Assembly: GCA_019090315.1 (NCBI GenBank)
Contig: JAHRWD010000080.1
Location: 1 to 41,738 of the forward strand
Direction of reading: 5' to 3'
DNA from: Pseudomonadales bacterium
Lineage (GTDB): Bacteria; Pseudomonadota; Gammaproteobacteria; Pseudomonadales; JAHRWD01
DNA: 41,738 bases
Part shown: piece by piece, positions 34,506-41,738 of the stretch
Position numbering within the stretch: position 1 is the first letter of the stretch
Layout: each line of letters opens with the position of its first letter
Notes under the pieces: generated by a model
Database searches by the model: none
Seen by the model: the letters and a program-made list of their open reading frames with translations, nothing else
Told to the model about the DNA's origin: nothing
Translations under genes and position numbers: made by a program

Positions 34506-35726
34506 CTAATCTTCGATAGAGGAGCAAATAATAGCTTGAAGTTCCCGGCGAAACTCGTAGGCGGTATTTCCCATTAACTGCGTGAGAAAGATAACAATCA
34601 TCTCCTCTTTTGGGTCAATCCAGAAAAGCGTGCTGGCCGCACCGCTCCAGTAAAACTCCCCTTCTGATCCCAGGTTGGAGTTTTTCACCGGATCCATCTT
34701 CACTGCAAAACCCAAACCAAACCCGATACCCGCATAACCCTCTTCACTAAATTTGCCGGTAGCAAATTCAGCCATATCGACATTTCCGGGTAGATGATTT
34801 TGGGTCATATATTCAACTGTACGGGGCCCAAGAATTCTGACGCCATCCAGTTCGCCGCCATTCAATAGCATGCTGCAGAACTTATAATAATCTGAGATTG
34901 TGGATACCAGACCGCCGCCTCCGGAATCAAAGGTGCGGTCTGCAAAGGCGCTGTTGAGTGGATCATCCTGCAGTGCTGGTTTACCCTGTGGGTCATATTG
35001 ATAGCAGGCCGCGAATCGATCGGTTTTATCCTTGTCTATTTCAAAACCCGTTTCAGTCATGCCCAGTGGCGAAAAAATGAATTGTTTAAAATAGTCGCGA
35101 AGTGGCATACCTGTTATCACTTCAACAACCCGGCCAAGCACGTCCGTTGATACCGAATAGTTCCAGCGCTCGCCCGGGTTAAACTCCAGTGGAACCTGAA
35201 CCAGTTTATCGATCAACGTTTCAGTAGTATCACCCTCTGCCCATGTAGCGATCTTCATCTTGCGGTAGGTGTAATCCACATTTGTGGCGCGCATAAAATC
35301 GTACGTCAGGCCCGATGTATGGGTGAGCAGGTCTTTAATATTCATTGGTCGAGTCGGTGGTGAGCTCATAAAGGCCGGATAAGAGCCGGTTTCATACACT
35401 CGCAATTTTTTAAACTCGGGAATAGACCGATGTACCGGGTCAGTCAGTGCCAGTCGACCTTGCTCAAACAGCATCATTATCGCAACCGATGTAATGGGCT
35501 TGGTCATCGAATACATCCGTACCAGCGTATCCTCTTTCATCACTGTTTTTCGTTCGCGGTCAGCTTGCCCCAGCGCCTCCAGATAACAGACCTTACCTTT
35601 TCGGGCGACCAGCGTAGTACACCCAGCAATTTTTCCAGGGTCGATGTAATGGCTAGTTAGATGTTTGCTGATACGAGCCAGGCGTTCACTGTTCATGCCC
35701 ACTTGTTCTGGTTTCACTAATTCCAT
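34506..35726 (-). CDS. Class C beta-lactamase-fold serine hydrolase (esterase-like)
   Basis: 406 residues, no signal peptide, so cytoplasmic, which argues against antibiotic resistance. The S-x-x-K motif is Ser73-Met-Thr-Lys76 (MYSMTKPITS), the Y-x-N-equivalent is Tyr190-Ser-Val (WNYSVST), and the third motif region reads WSGAASTLFW. DLLTHTSGLTYDF and GGGGLVSTISDYYKF are family strings. Members with Y-S-V act as esterases or transesterases (EstB, LovD types). First gene of the accessory operon, divergent from ccdAB. Confidence 0.87.
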   Translation of the reverse strand: MELVKPEQVGMNSERLARISKHLTSHYIDPGKIAGCTTLVARKGKVCYLEALGQADRERKTVMKEDTLVRMYSMTKPITSVAIMMLFEQGRLALTDPVHRSIPEFKKLRVYETGSYPAFMSSPPTRPMNIKDLLTHTSGLTYDFMRATNVDYTYRKMKIATWAEGDTTETLIDKLVQVPLEFNPGERWNYSVSTDVLGRVVEVITGMPLRDYFKQFIFSPLGMTETGFEIDKDKTDRFAACYQYDPQGKPALQDDPLNSAFADRTFDSGGGGLVSTISDYYKFCSMLLNGGELDGVRILGPRTVEYMTQNHLPGNVDMAEFATGKFSEEGYAGIGFGLGFAVKMDPVKNSNLGSEGEFYWSGAASTLFWIDPKEEMIVIFLTQLMGNTAYEFRRELQAIICSSIED

Positions 35727-35880
35727 TGTTTTGTTCCGTATAGATAGTTTGTGGGGTGCTAGAGATTGCTGTTGTCCTGAATACTAACATGCAGAATTAC
35801 AAAGAGATGGGCAAACAAAACGGGATAGGTTAGCTAGCTGAAGCGTTGTTAAATGCGCGGTTGTACTCTATGATGAAGTG

Positions 35881-35924
35881 ATGCGCATATATGATGCGCA
35901 TTTAGTTTGTCTATCGAGATGCGC
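35881..35924 (+). promoter_or_regulatory. Repeated palindromic operator upstream of ccdAB
   Basis: ATGCGCAT occurs at 35881-35888 and 35894-35901, and the half-site ATGCGC recurs at 35919-35924. Each full copy is its own reverse complement. Multiple short palindromes just before an antitoxin gene fit autoregulation by CcdA-CcdB complexes (known for the family; inferred here). Confidence 0.6.
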
Positions 35925-35927
35925 CTA

Positions 35928-36173
35928 ATGACACATGCATACAACCTACAAGCACCAAAAAAACCAACCAACGTAAGCATTAACAGTGATCTGCTGTCTA
36001 AAGCCAGGGGTTTGAAACTTAATCTTTCCGCGACATTGGAAAATGCACTTGCTAACGAAGTGAGGAAGGCAGAGCGTGAACAGTGGCTTAAAAACAACAA
36101 GGCGGCCATAGATGCCTCAAACCAGTTTGCGGATGAGGAAGGACTTTTCTGTGATGCCTACAGGACAATTTGA
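35928..36173 (+). CDS. ccdA: CcdA-type antitoxin
   Basis: 81 residues from the ATG at 35928; ATG at 35919 and TTG at 35907 are in-frame alternatives. The N-terminal ribbon-helix-helix reads KKPTNVSINSDLLSKARGLKLNLSATLENAL (pattern at about 12-42). The C-terminal tail, EQWLKNNKAAIDASNQFADEEGLFCD type, matches the CcdB-binding region of CcdA. It binds and neutralises the gyrase toxin CcdB and should repress the operon. The stop overlaps the ccdB start (TGATG), the usual coupling. Confidence 0.9.
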   Translation: MTHAYNLQAPKKPTNVSINSDLLSKARGLKLNLSATLENALANEVRKAEREQWLKNNKAAIDASNQFADEEGLFCDAYRTI

Positions 36174-36490
36174 TGGGCCAGTTTACTCTGTATGAAAACC
36201 AGAGCCCGGATTCAAAAGAGTCATATCCCTATTTTGTAGATGTCCAGAATGACCTGCTCGATGCGCTAAATACTCGCCTCGTTATACCGCTCACAGCATC
36301 AAAAAATATGGGTGACACAAATATTGGCAATCTCTGCCCTACGGTTGATTTCGATGGAAATCAACTGGTACTGCTTACTCATCAAATGACCAACGTGCCA
36401 ATTTCTGCGCTTAAATCTGATGTTGGCTCGCTGGAACAACTGAGGGATGAAATTATTGCCGCAATTGATTTCCTGGTTACCGGGATTTAA
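36173..36490 (+). CDS. ccdB: CcdB-type gyrase-poison toxin
   Basis: 105 residues. Family strings: FTLYENQ at the start, SYPYFVDVQNDLLDALNTRLVIPL at about 18-41, LCPTVDFDGNQLVLLTHQMTNVPIS in the middle, and IIAAIDFLVTGI at the end. F-plasmid CcdB ends in Trp-Gly-Ile, essential for gyrase killing; here it is Thr-Gly-Ile. To my memory the Vibrio fischeri chromosomal CcdB also ends in TGI, so this is probably that subtype. Overlaps ccdA by one nucleotide. Chromosomal copy beside recO. Confidence 0.9.
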   Translation: MGQFTLYENQSPDSKESYPYFVDVQNDLLDALNTRLVIPLTASKNMGDTNIGNLCPTVDFDGNQLVLLTHQMTNVPISALKSDVGSLEQLRDEIIAAIDFLVTGI

Positions 36491-36565
36491 TAATGTTGAA
36501 GAAAGTCCGGTTCGAAGCTGATGGTCTAATGGATAACCTGGACATGCAAATGGTGTTTCTATGGT

Positions 36566-37342
36566 TCAGTTGGGGCTAACAAATAATTCACGACTTTTAA
36601 GTGGTTTGCTTCCCAAGTGTGGCTGTAGGGCTAATCGAGTTAATCGTTTGGCCGCTTTGCAGGTTTCGGGTTTTGAGTAGTCGTTGTGATGGATGGCAAT
36701 CAGCATCGCTCCGTTAAAGGTATCGATTCGAGGCTGTGAGCCTTGTTGAAATTTGCTGAGGCTAAAGCCATGTTGTTGATCAAAGTGATAATTTTGATCC
36801 GGCTCAAATTCTTCGCCATTGGCTAGTTGAAAATTCAGGCCGTAGCCGATCTCTTTCAATAACAGAATTTCAAAATTACGCAGTAGCGGTTCCAGATCAT
36901 TTGTTCCTGCAAGTTCTAGTAGTAGTGTCTGGTATTGTTGGTAAAGGTTTGGGTGAGGGTCTTGTGCGGTGATTAATCGTGTGAGTAGTTCGTTGATGTA
37001 GAACCCTGAAAACAGGCGATTAGCTTTGAGGGCGAAGCCGGTTGCGGCGGGTTCTATTTTTTTGATGGTTTTTAAGCTACCGTTGCCAAACCAGGAGATT
37101 AAAACTGGCGAGAAGGGTTGGGCAATTTGTCCGGTGCTGGGTTTTGATCGGGATTTTCCAGCATTCTTTTTGCCCCGTGCGCCCCGCAATACGGCGGATA
37201 CTCGGCCATATTCTTCGGTGAAAAACTCTACGATTAAACTGGTTTCGCGATAGTTACGGCTGTGCAGTACATAGGCTGGATGAAGGGCTTCTTTGTCGGG
37301 TTTTTGTGGTGCTTTTATGCGGCGGGATGAATTCTGCGGCAT
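36566..37342 (-). CDS. recO: DNA repair protein RecO
   Basis: Loads RecA on SSB-coated gaps with RecR in the RecF pathway. 258 residues from the ATG at 37342; the longer frame starts inside era. The OB-fold N-terminus reads PAYVLHSRNYRETSLIVEFFTEEYGRVSAVLRGARG; FSGFYINELLTRLI lies mid-protein, and LRNFEILLLKEIGYG precedes the C-terminal helical domain. It follows era by 28 bp as in other gammaproteobacteria. Its neighbour on the far side is ccdB rather than the usual pdxJ. Confidence 0.94.
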   Translation of the reverse strand: MPQNSSRRIKAPQKPDKEALHPAYVLHSRNYRETSLIVEFFTEEYGRVSAVLRGARGKKNAGKSRSKPSTGQIAQPFSPVLISWFGNGSLKTIKKIEPAATGFALKANRLFSGFYINELLTRLITAQDPHPNLYQQYQTLLLELAGTNDLEPLLRNFEILLLKEIGYGLNFQLANGEEFEPDQNYHFDQQHGFSLSKFQQGSQPRIDTFNGAMLIAIHHNDYSKPETCKAAKRLTRLALQPHLGSKPLKSRELFVSPN

Positions 37343-37370
37343 GGGTGTTGGAACGGTTTTATCCGTGGGG

Positions 37371-38279
37371 TTAGTCAAGATACCCGAGCCGACGCATGGC
37401 ACGCTCGTCATCGGACCAGCCTTTTTTAATCTTCACCCACATGCTTAGCATCACTTTGCTATCGAACAGGGTTTCCATATCTTTGCGTGCTTCGGTGCCC
37501 AGTAGCTTGATTCGGCTACCATCTTCACCGAGTAAAATACCTTTTTGGCTGTCTCGTTCAACATAGACCACAGCGTTGATATGCAGGCAGTTATTACGCT
37601 CTTCAAACTGTTCAATATCGACGGTCATTCGATAGGGCAATTCATCGCCTAGCTGACGGGTGATTTTTTCCCGTACTAACTCTGCCGCCATAAAACGTTC
37701 GCTGCGATCGGTGAGTTGATCTTCCGGAAAGTAGAACTTCTGTTCTGGCAGTCGACTCATGATCTCTGATTCAAGTGCTTCGAGGTTCTGGTTTTTCAGC
37801 GCAGAAAGCGGAACGATGGCGGCGAAATCCATTTTTTTGGAGATGCTTTCAAGGTAGGGAAGCAGTTGGGCTTTATCTTCGATCTGATCAACTTTGTTGA
37901 TACCGAGAATTACCGGACGGCGAAACTGCTTGAGTTTTTCAAGTACGATCTCGTCTTCTTCGGTCCATTTCATTCGATCAACTAAAAAGACCAGCAGATC
38001 CACCTCTTTAAATACTCGCGATGCTTCCCGGTTTAAATATCGGTTGAGTGCATATTGTTTGCCGGCATGAATGCCAGGCGTATCAACATAAATTGCCTGG
38101 GTATTTCCCTCGGTTTTTATACCGAGCATATTGTGCCGGGTGGTTTGCGGCTTGCGGGATGTGATGGCAATTTTTTGGCCCAGCAGGTAGTTGAGCAGTG
38201 TCGATTTACCGACGTTCGGACGGCCGACAATACCGACGTATCCGCAGAATGTTGTGTTGTTTGAGTCTTCTTTGCTCAC
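37371..38279 (-). CDS. era: GTPase Era
   Basis: Ribosome-assembly GTPase that binds the 3' end of 16S rRNA. 302 residues. G1 GRPNVGKST (20-28), G3 DTPGIH, G4 NKVD, G5 SAL, then the C-terminal KH domain with [18 protein letters not shown] and [15 protein letters not shown]. 21 bp after rnc; same transcript as lepB-DUF4845-rnc. Confidence 0.98.
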   Translation of the reverse strand: MSKEDSNNTTFCGYVGIVGRPNVGKSTLLNYLLGQKIAITSRKPQTTRHNMLGIKTEGNTQAIYVDTPGIHAGKQYALNRYLNREASRVFKEVDLLVFLVDRMKWTEEDEIVLEKLKQFRRPVILGINKVDQIEDKAQLLPYLESISKKMDFAAIVPLSALKNQNLEALESEIMSRLPEQKFYFPEDQLTDRSERFMAAELVREKITRQLGDELPYRMTVDIEQFEERNNCLHINAVVYVERDSQKGILLGEDGSRIKLLGTEARKDMETLFDSKVMLSMWVKIKKGWSDDERAMRRLGYLD

Positions 38280-38300
38280 GTAATGTTTCTCATCAAACGG

Positions 38301-38993
38301 TTATTCCTGGCCAAGTTTGGCTAATGCTTTTGCTGCTGCTTGTTGCTCTGCAGCACGTCGGCTGGTGCCGGCTCCTTTGAGTTTCTTCGGTAGCCCTTCA
38401 ACCAAACATTCGATTTCAAAGGTTTGGTCGTGGGCTTCGCCGGTGGCGGAGATTACCTGGTAGTCGGGCACCGACAATTTGCGGGATTGTAGAAATTCCT
38501 GCAATCGGGTTTTTGGATCTTTCTGTAAATTAGTGAGATCCAGTGCTTCGAGTCGGCTGTTAAACAACCCTAACACCATTTCACGACAGGTTTTTAATCC
38601 CGCTTCGAGATAGACCGCTCCGATAATTGCTTCAACGGTATCGGACAGGGTGGATTCGCGTCTATGACCGCCGCTTTTTCGTTCGCCACCGCCAAGTTTG
38701 AGGAATTCACCGAGTTCGAGTTCTTTGCCAATTTCTGCAAGTGTTTTGCCCCGCACAATACGTGATCGTAGGCGGGTGAGTTCGCCCTCTTTGGCAGTTT
38801 CGAATCGCTGATAGAGATCCTCGGCGATGATCATGCCGAGGATTGAATCGCCGAGAAATTCCAGTCGTTCGTTATTGTGCTTGCCGCTTACGCTGCGGTG
38901 GGTGAGGGCGTGTTCAAACAGTTCTATATCGGAAAAGGTGTATCCGATGCGTTTGAACAGCCTGGGGTAGTTGCGGGCTTTACGGTTGTTCAA
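38301..38993 (-). CDS. rnc: Ribonuclease III
   Basis: Cuts double-stranded RNA in rRNA processing and regulation. 230 residues. The signature ERLEFLGDSILG contains Asp49; Asp118 and Glu121 (SDTVEAIIGAVYLEAG) complete the metal site. A dsRNA-binding domain follows (PKTRLQEFLQ ... GAGTSRRAAEQQAAAKAL). Its start overlaps the end of the DUF4845 gene by 14 nt, suggesting translational coupling. Confidence 0.98.
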   Translation of the reverse strand: MNNRKARNYPRLFKRIGYTFSDIELFEHALTHRSVSGKHNNERLEFLGDSILGMIIAEDLYQRFETAKEGELTRLRSRIVRGKTLAEIGKELELGEFLKLGGGERKSGGHRRESTLSDTVEAIIGAVYLEAGLKTCREMVLGLFNSRLEALDLTNLQKDPKTRLQEFLQSRKLSVPDYQVISATGEAHDQTFEIECLVEGLPKKLKGAGTSRRAAEQQAAAKALAKLGQE

Positions 38994-39351
38994 AATGATG
39001 CTTGAAGTGAAGAGTTGCGTCTATGTTATAAATAACGGGAATTACAATATCGTACTGGATATCAATATTCAGCCCCTTGGCTGTCCGTTTGGCTTTAATG
39101 TCCCCGCCTTTGACGTGGTAAATACTATTGAGCTGAAAGCTTTGCCGCAATCTTTGAACTATCTGCCCTTTTGACAGGTTTTGCAGATCAGGGTCATCAT
39201 TGAGTCCATCAAGGGCACTGCCTACCAGACGATCGTTGTAGTAGTGAGGGCCAATTTTTACAACCACCATAATGATGGCTGCTGCGGTGAGTCCCAGGTA
39301 GAGCATCATCCACATTGAGGCGCCATTTTGGCGTGATATGGGCTGTTTCAT
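38980..39351 (-). CDS. DUF4845 membrane protein
   Basis: 123 residues. The N-terminal QNGASMWMMLYLGLTAAAIIMVVVKIGPHYYND pattern (type IV pilin-like N-terminus and one TM helix at about 13-31) and a small periplasmic domain identify the DUF4845 protein that sits between lepB and rnc in many gammaproteobacteria. Function unknown; its position next to signal peptidase is conserved. Overlaps rnc by 14 nt. Confidence 0.85.
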   Translation of the reverse strand: MKQPISRQNGASMWMMLYLGLTAAAIIMVVVKIGPHYYNDRLVGSALDGLNDDPDLQNLSKGQIVQRLRQSFQLNSIYHVKGGDIKAKRTAKGLNIDIQYDIVIPVIYNIDATLHFKHHFEQP

Positions 39352-39409
39352 AATGGTTTTCCTGCCTTTATAAGGTGCCTTGGCTCAAGGTCGCTACAGA
39401 CCTGAGTGG

Positions 39410-40216
39410 TTATTTAATAACTCTGTCATCACTAAAGCTAGGCAAACTCCAGAAAGATTTCCAGTGCATCCACACTACAAATGCTTTTCCGACGATATTT
39501 TTTTCCGATACAAAGCCCCAAACACGACTATCACTACTGTTATCGCGGTTGTCGCCCATCATAAAATAATGCCCTTCCGGCACGACCCATTCGCCCGGTA
39601 ACATACTTCTGCGAGTGCTCAGCTGGATTCGATGAGTGCTGTCACCGATGGTTTCATCGAGAATGGTATATTCCGGTTTGACCGCCGGTAGGCGCGCAAC
39701 AAACTTTTGTGGCATCTCTTCACCGTTGATGTAGAGCACACGGTTTTTATAGACAATATGATCGCCGGGTAGTCCGATTACGCGCTTGATAAAATCATCC
39801 TGAGGCCTGTGGGGCGGCCTAAAAACCATCACCTCGCCTCTTTTTGGGCTGTCGATATCAATGATTTTAGTGCCAATAACTGGTAGCCGAATACCATAGG
39901 TGAATTTATTGACCAGTAAGAAATCGCCTACCTTCAGACTGGGTATCATGGATCCTGTAGGGATCTGGAAGGGCTCGAACAGGAAGGAGCGCAATACCAG
40001 TACGATTAGCAGAATCGGGAAGAATGATTTTGCGTATTCAACCGCGGCGGGCTCTTTTATCTCTGTGCTCTGCTGTTCCAGATCTTCAGCGTTTGATGGG
40101 CTGGTTCGGGTGAATTTGGCTCGTCGTTTTGGGGCAAGCAGGGCCAGGTCAATCAGCCAGATGATGCCGGTGACAAAAACGCCAATCACCATGATTAAGG
40201 GGAAATCGATATTCAT
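39410..40216 (-). CDS. lepB: Signal peptidase I
   Basis: Removes signal peptides from exported proteins at the inner membrane. 268 residues. TM1 about 6-27, TM2 about 64-81. Catalytic Ser89 is in FQIPTGSMIPSL and Lys144 in FIKRVIGLPGD. The C-terminal GDNRDNSSDSR box is present. 21 bp after lepA, the classical lepA-lepB pair. Confidence 0.98.
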   Translation of the reverse strand: MNIDFPLIMVIGVFVTGIIWLIDLALLAPKRRAKFTRTSPSNAEDLEQQSTEIKEPAAVEYAKSFFPILLIVLVLRSFLFEPFQIPTGSMIPSLKVGDFLLVNKFTYGIRLPVIGTKIIDIDSPKRGEVMVFRPPHRPQDDFIKRVIGLPGDHIVYKNRVLYINGEEMPQKFVARLPAVKPEYTILDETIGDSTHRIQLSTRRSMLPGEWVVPEGHYFMMGDNRDNSSDSRVWGFVSEKNIVGKAFVVWMHWKSFWSLPSFSDDRVIK

Positions 40217-40237
40217 ACTTTTTAATTGTCCATCTGG

Positions 40238-41738
40238 TTAGCTATCTACTTTTAGCACCGCGAGAAAGGCTTCCTGAGGCACTTCTACCGAGCCCACCTG
40301 TTTCATTCGTTTTTTACCCGCTTTCTGTTTTTCCAGCAGCTTTTTCTTACGGGTAATGTCACCACCGTAACATTTTGCGGTTACGTTTTTACGAAGGGCT
40401 TTTACACTTGAGCGAGCGATGATCTGCCCGCCAATAGCTGCTTGAATGGCTACGTCGTACATCTGCCGTGGAATCAGCTCTTTCATCTTGTCTACCAGCG
40501 CTTTACCGCGTTTCCGAGCGTGGTCTTTATGACAGATAACCGCGAGTGCATCGACTGGTTCGGCGTTGATCATAATGTTTACTTTGACTAGCGGAGAGGC
40601 TTCAAAGCGGTCGAGGCTATAGTCCAGCGATGCGTAGCCGCGACTTACTGATTTTAGTCTATCAAAAAAATCCAGCACCACTTCACTCATCGGCAGCTCG
40701 TATCTAAGGGTGACCTGGTTGCCGGAAAACTGCATATCTTTTTGAACGCCGCGTTTGTCCACGCACAGGCTGATCACGTTACCGAGGTATTCCTGGGGTG
40801 TGAAAATATTGGCCTGTACGATCGGTTCGCGGGTCTCTTCGATCACTGAGGGGTCGGGTAGTTGCGATGGACTATCGATATTGATGACATCGCCATTCTT
40901 TTTTAACACCTGATAGACCACGGTTGGTGCGGTGGTGATCAGTTCAAGGTTGTATTCTCGTTCAAGGCGCTCCTGAATGATCTCCATATGCAACATGCCA
41001 AGGAAACCGCATCGAAAGCCAAAACCAAGCGCATCGGAGCTTTCCGGCTCAAAAAATAAAGACGCGTCGTTGAGTTTGAGTTTATTCAGTGCTTCGCGGA
41101 AATCTTCATAATCATCAGAGCTGATAGGGAATAGCCCGGCGAATACCAGCGGTTTGATCGTTTCAAATCCGGCCAGTGCTTCGACGTCAGAAGTGGCTAG
41201 ATGGGTCAGGGTGTCGCCTACCGGTGCACCATGAATATTCTTGATGCCTGCAACCACATAACCCACTTCACCGGCTTTTAATATACCGGTATCCTCTCGT
41301 TTGGGTGTGAAAATACCGATCTGATCGGCAATATGGGATTGGCCGATCGATTTGGAAATAATCTTGTCGCCCTTTTTAAGGGTGCCGGAGACCACCCGCA
41401 CCAGCGAGACAACACCCAAATAGGTATCGAACCATGAATCGATAATCAAAGCCTGCAGCGGGCCGGCGGGGTCACCCTCCGGTGGCGGGATGATTCGCAC
41501 CAAAGCCTCAAGCAGATCTTCCACGCCCATGCCGGTTTTAGAGCTGACCTTGACCGCTTCATCGGTTTCGATACCGATAATATCTTCAATTTCCTGGCAG
41601 ACTCTTTCTGGCTCCGCCTGGGGCAGATCCATTTTGTTTAACACCGGTAATACTTCAAGCCCCTGCTCAATCGCCTTATAACAGTTGGCAACCGACTGGG
41701 CTTCAACGCCCTGGCCCGCATCGACAACCAGCAAAGCA
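40238..41738 (-). CDS. lepA: Elongation factor 4 (LepA), N-terminus cut by window
   Basis: Translational GTPase that acts on the ribosome (back-translocation or initiation fidelity). About 500 residues are visible; the frame is open to the right edge, so about 100 N-terminal residues with G1-G3 lie outside. Seen: [20 protein letters not shown]4 [21 protein letters not shown], domain [40 protein letters not shown] and the LepA-specific C-terminus with [25 protein letters not shown] ending FLAVLKVDS (patterns only). First gene of the lepA-recO run. Confidence 0.98.
   Translation of the reverse strand, partial: ALLVVDAGQGVEAQSVANCYKAIEQGLEVLPVLNKMDLPQAEPERVCQEIEDIIGIETDEAVKVSSKTGMGVEDLLEALVRIIPPPEGDPAGPLQALIIDSWFDTYLGVVSLVRVVSGTLKKGDKIISKSIGQSHIADQIGIFTPKREDTGILKAGEVGYVVAGIKNIHGAPVGDTLTHLATSDVEALAGFETIKPLVFAGLFPISSDDYEDFREALNKLKLNDASLFFEPESSDALGFGFRCGFLGMLHMEIIQERLEREYNLELITTAPTVVYQVLKKNGDVINIDSPSQLPDPSVIEETREPIVQANIFTPQEYLGNVISLCVDKRGVQKDMQFSGNQVTLRYELPMSEVVLDFFDRLKSVSRGYASLDYSLDRFEASPLVKVNIMINAEPVDALAVICHKDHARKRGKALVDKMKELIPRQMYDVAIQAAIGGQIIARSSVKALRKNVTAKCYGGDITRKKKLLEKQKAGKKRMKQVGSVEVPQEAFLAVLKVDS

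Noticed and set aside
34506..35726. Beta-lactamase conferring antibiotic resistance
   Set aside because: The fold is class C-like but there is no signal peptide, the second motif is Tyr-Ser-Val rather than Tyr-Ala-Asn, and the third is WSG-like, which fits esterases.
1..41738. CRISPR array or complete insertion sequence
   Set aside because: No regularly spaced direct repeats and no transposase frame were seen on either strand.

Overview
The window looks like the chromosome of a free-living, probably aquatic gammaproteobacterium related to the Pseudomonadales/Oceanospirillales. Two blocks follow the gene order known from Pseudomonas and relatives: rpe-gph-trpE, and lepA-lepB-DUF4845-rnc-era-recO ... 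pdxJ-acpS ... cysM-rlmD-relA-mazG. RelA carries the EFDD synthetase signature typical of beta/gammaproteobacterial RelA. Overall base composition looks close to 50% GC. No rRNA, tRNA, CRISPR array or intact transposase was found.

Layout, left to right. 1-1155 (-) is the N-terminal part of a B12-dependent ribonucleotide reductase. Its 713-bp upstream region holds a pair of NrdR-type boxes and a long imperfect inverted repeat. 1869-3350 (+) is msrA-nfo, repair of oxidised protein and DNA. Then come an exported DUF442-type phosphatase (-) and a MenA-like prenyltransferase (+). A MITE-like element precedes rpe-gph-trpE (+), which converges on hemH (-). 9438-14082 holds a GFA-type zinc protein, an exported cysteine-rich-repeat protein, a Wzz/GumC-like membrane protein with an unusual C-terminus, a HopJ-family protein and an MscS channel. 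clpB follows a heat-shock-type promoter and ends at a clear terminator. Next are an exported hypothetical, a PatZ-like acetyltransferase with a large internal deletion, an AT-richer FAD monooxygenase and a small DksA/TraR protein.

23026-25298 (-) is a cytochrome operon: cytochrome b561, an unknown His-containing membrane protein, an SHP-type monoheme protein and diheme cytochrome c. It matches the known b561/SHP/DHC grouping with one added gene. From 25479 to the right end nearly everything is on the minus strand: housekeeping genes for translation, stringent response, DNA repair, protein export and cofactor synthesis. This run is interrupted between recO and pdxJ by about 3.7 kb of accessory genes: a membrane protein, an alpha/beta hydrolase, a class-C beta-lactamase-fold hydrolase and a ccdAB toxin-antitoxin pair with its operator.

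No wholly new multi-gene defence or mobile system is evident. The most unusual items are the Wzz-like protein fused to what looks like a degenerate tyrosine-recombinase domain, the PatZ homologue that has lost about half of its ATP-grasp module, the extra membrane gene in the b561/SHP/DHC operon, and the NrdR boxes separated from nrdJ by about 400 bp that contain a repeat element. All family assignments come from reading translated sequence by eye; no database search was run.
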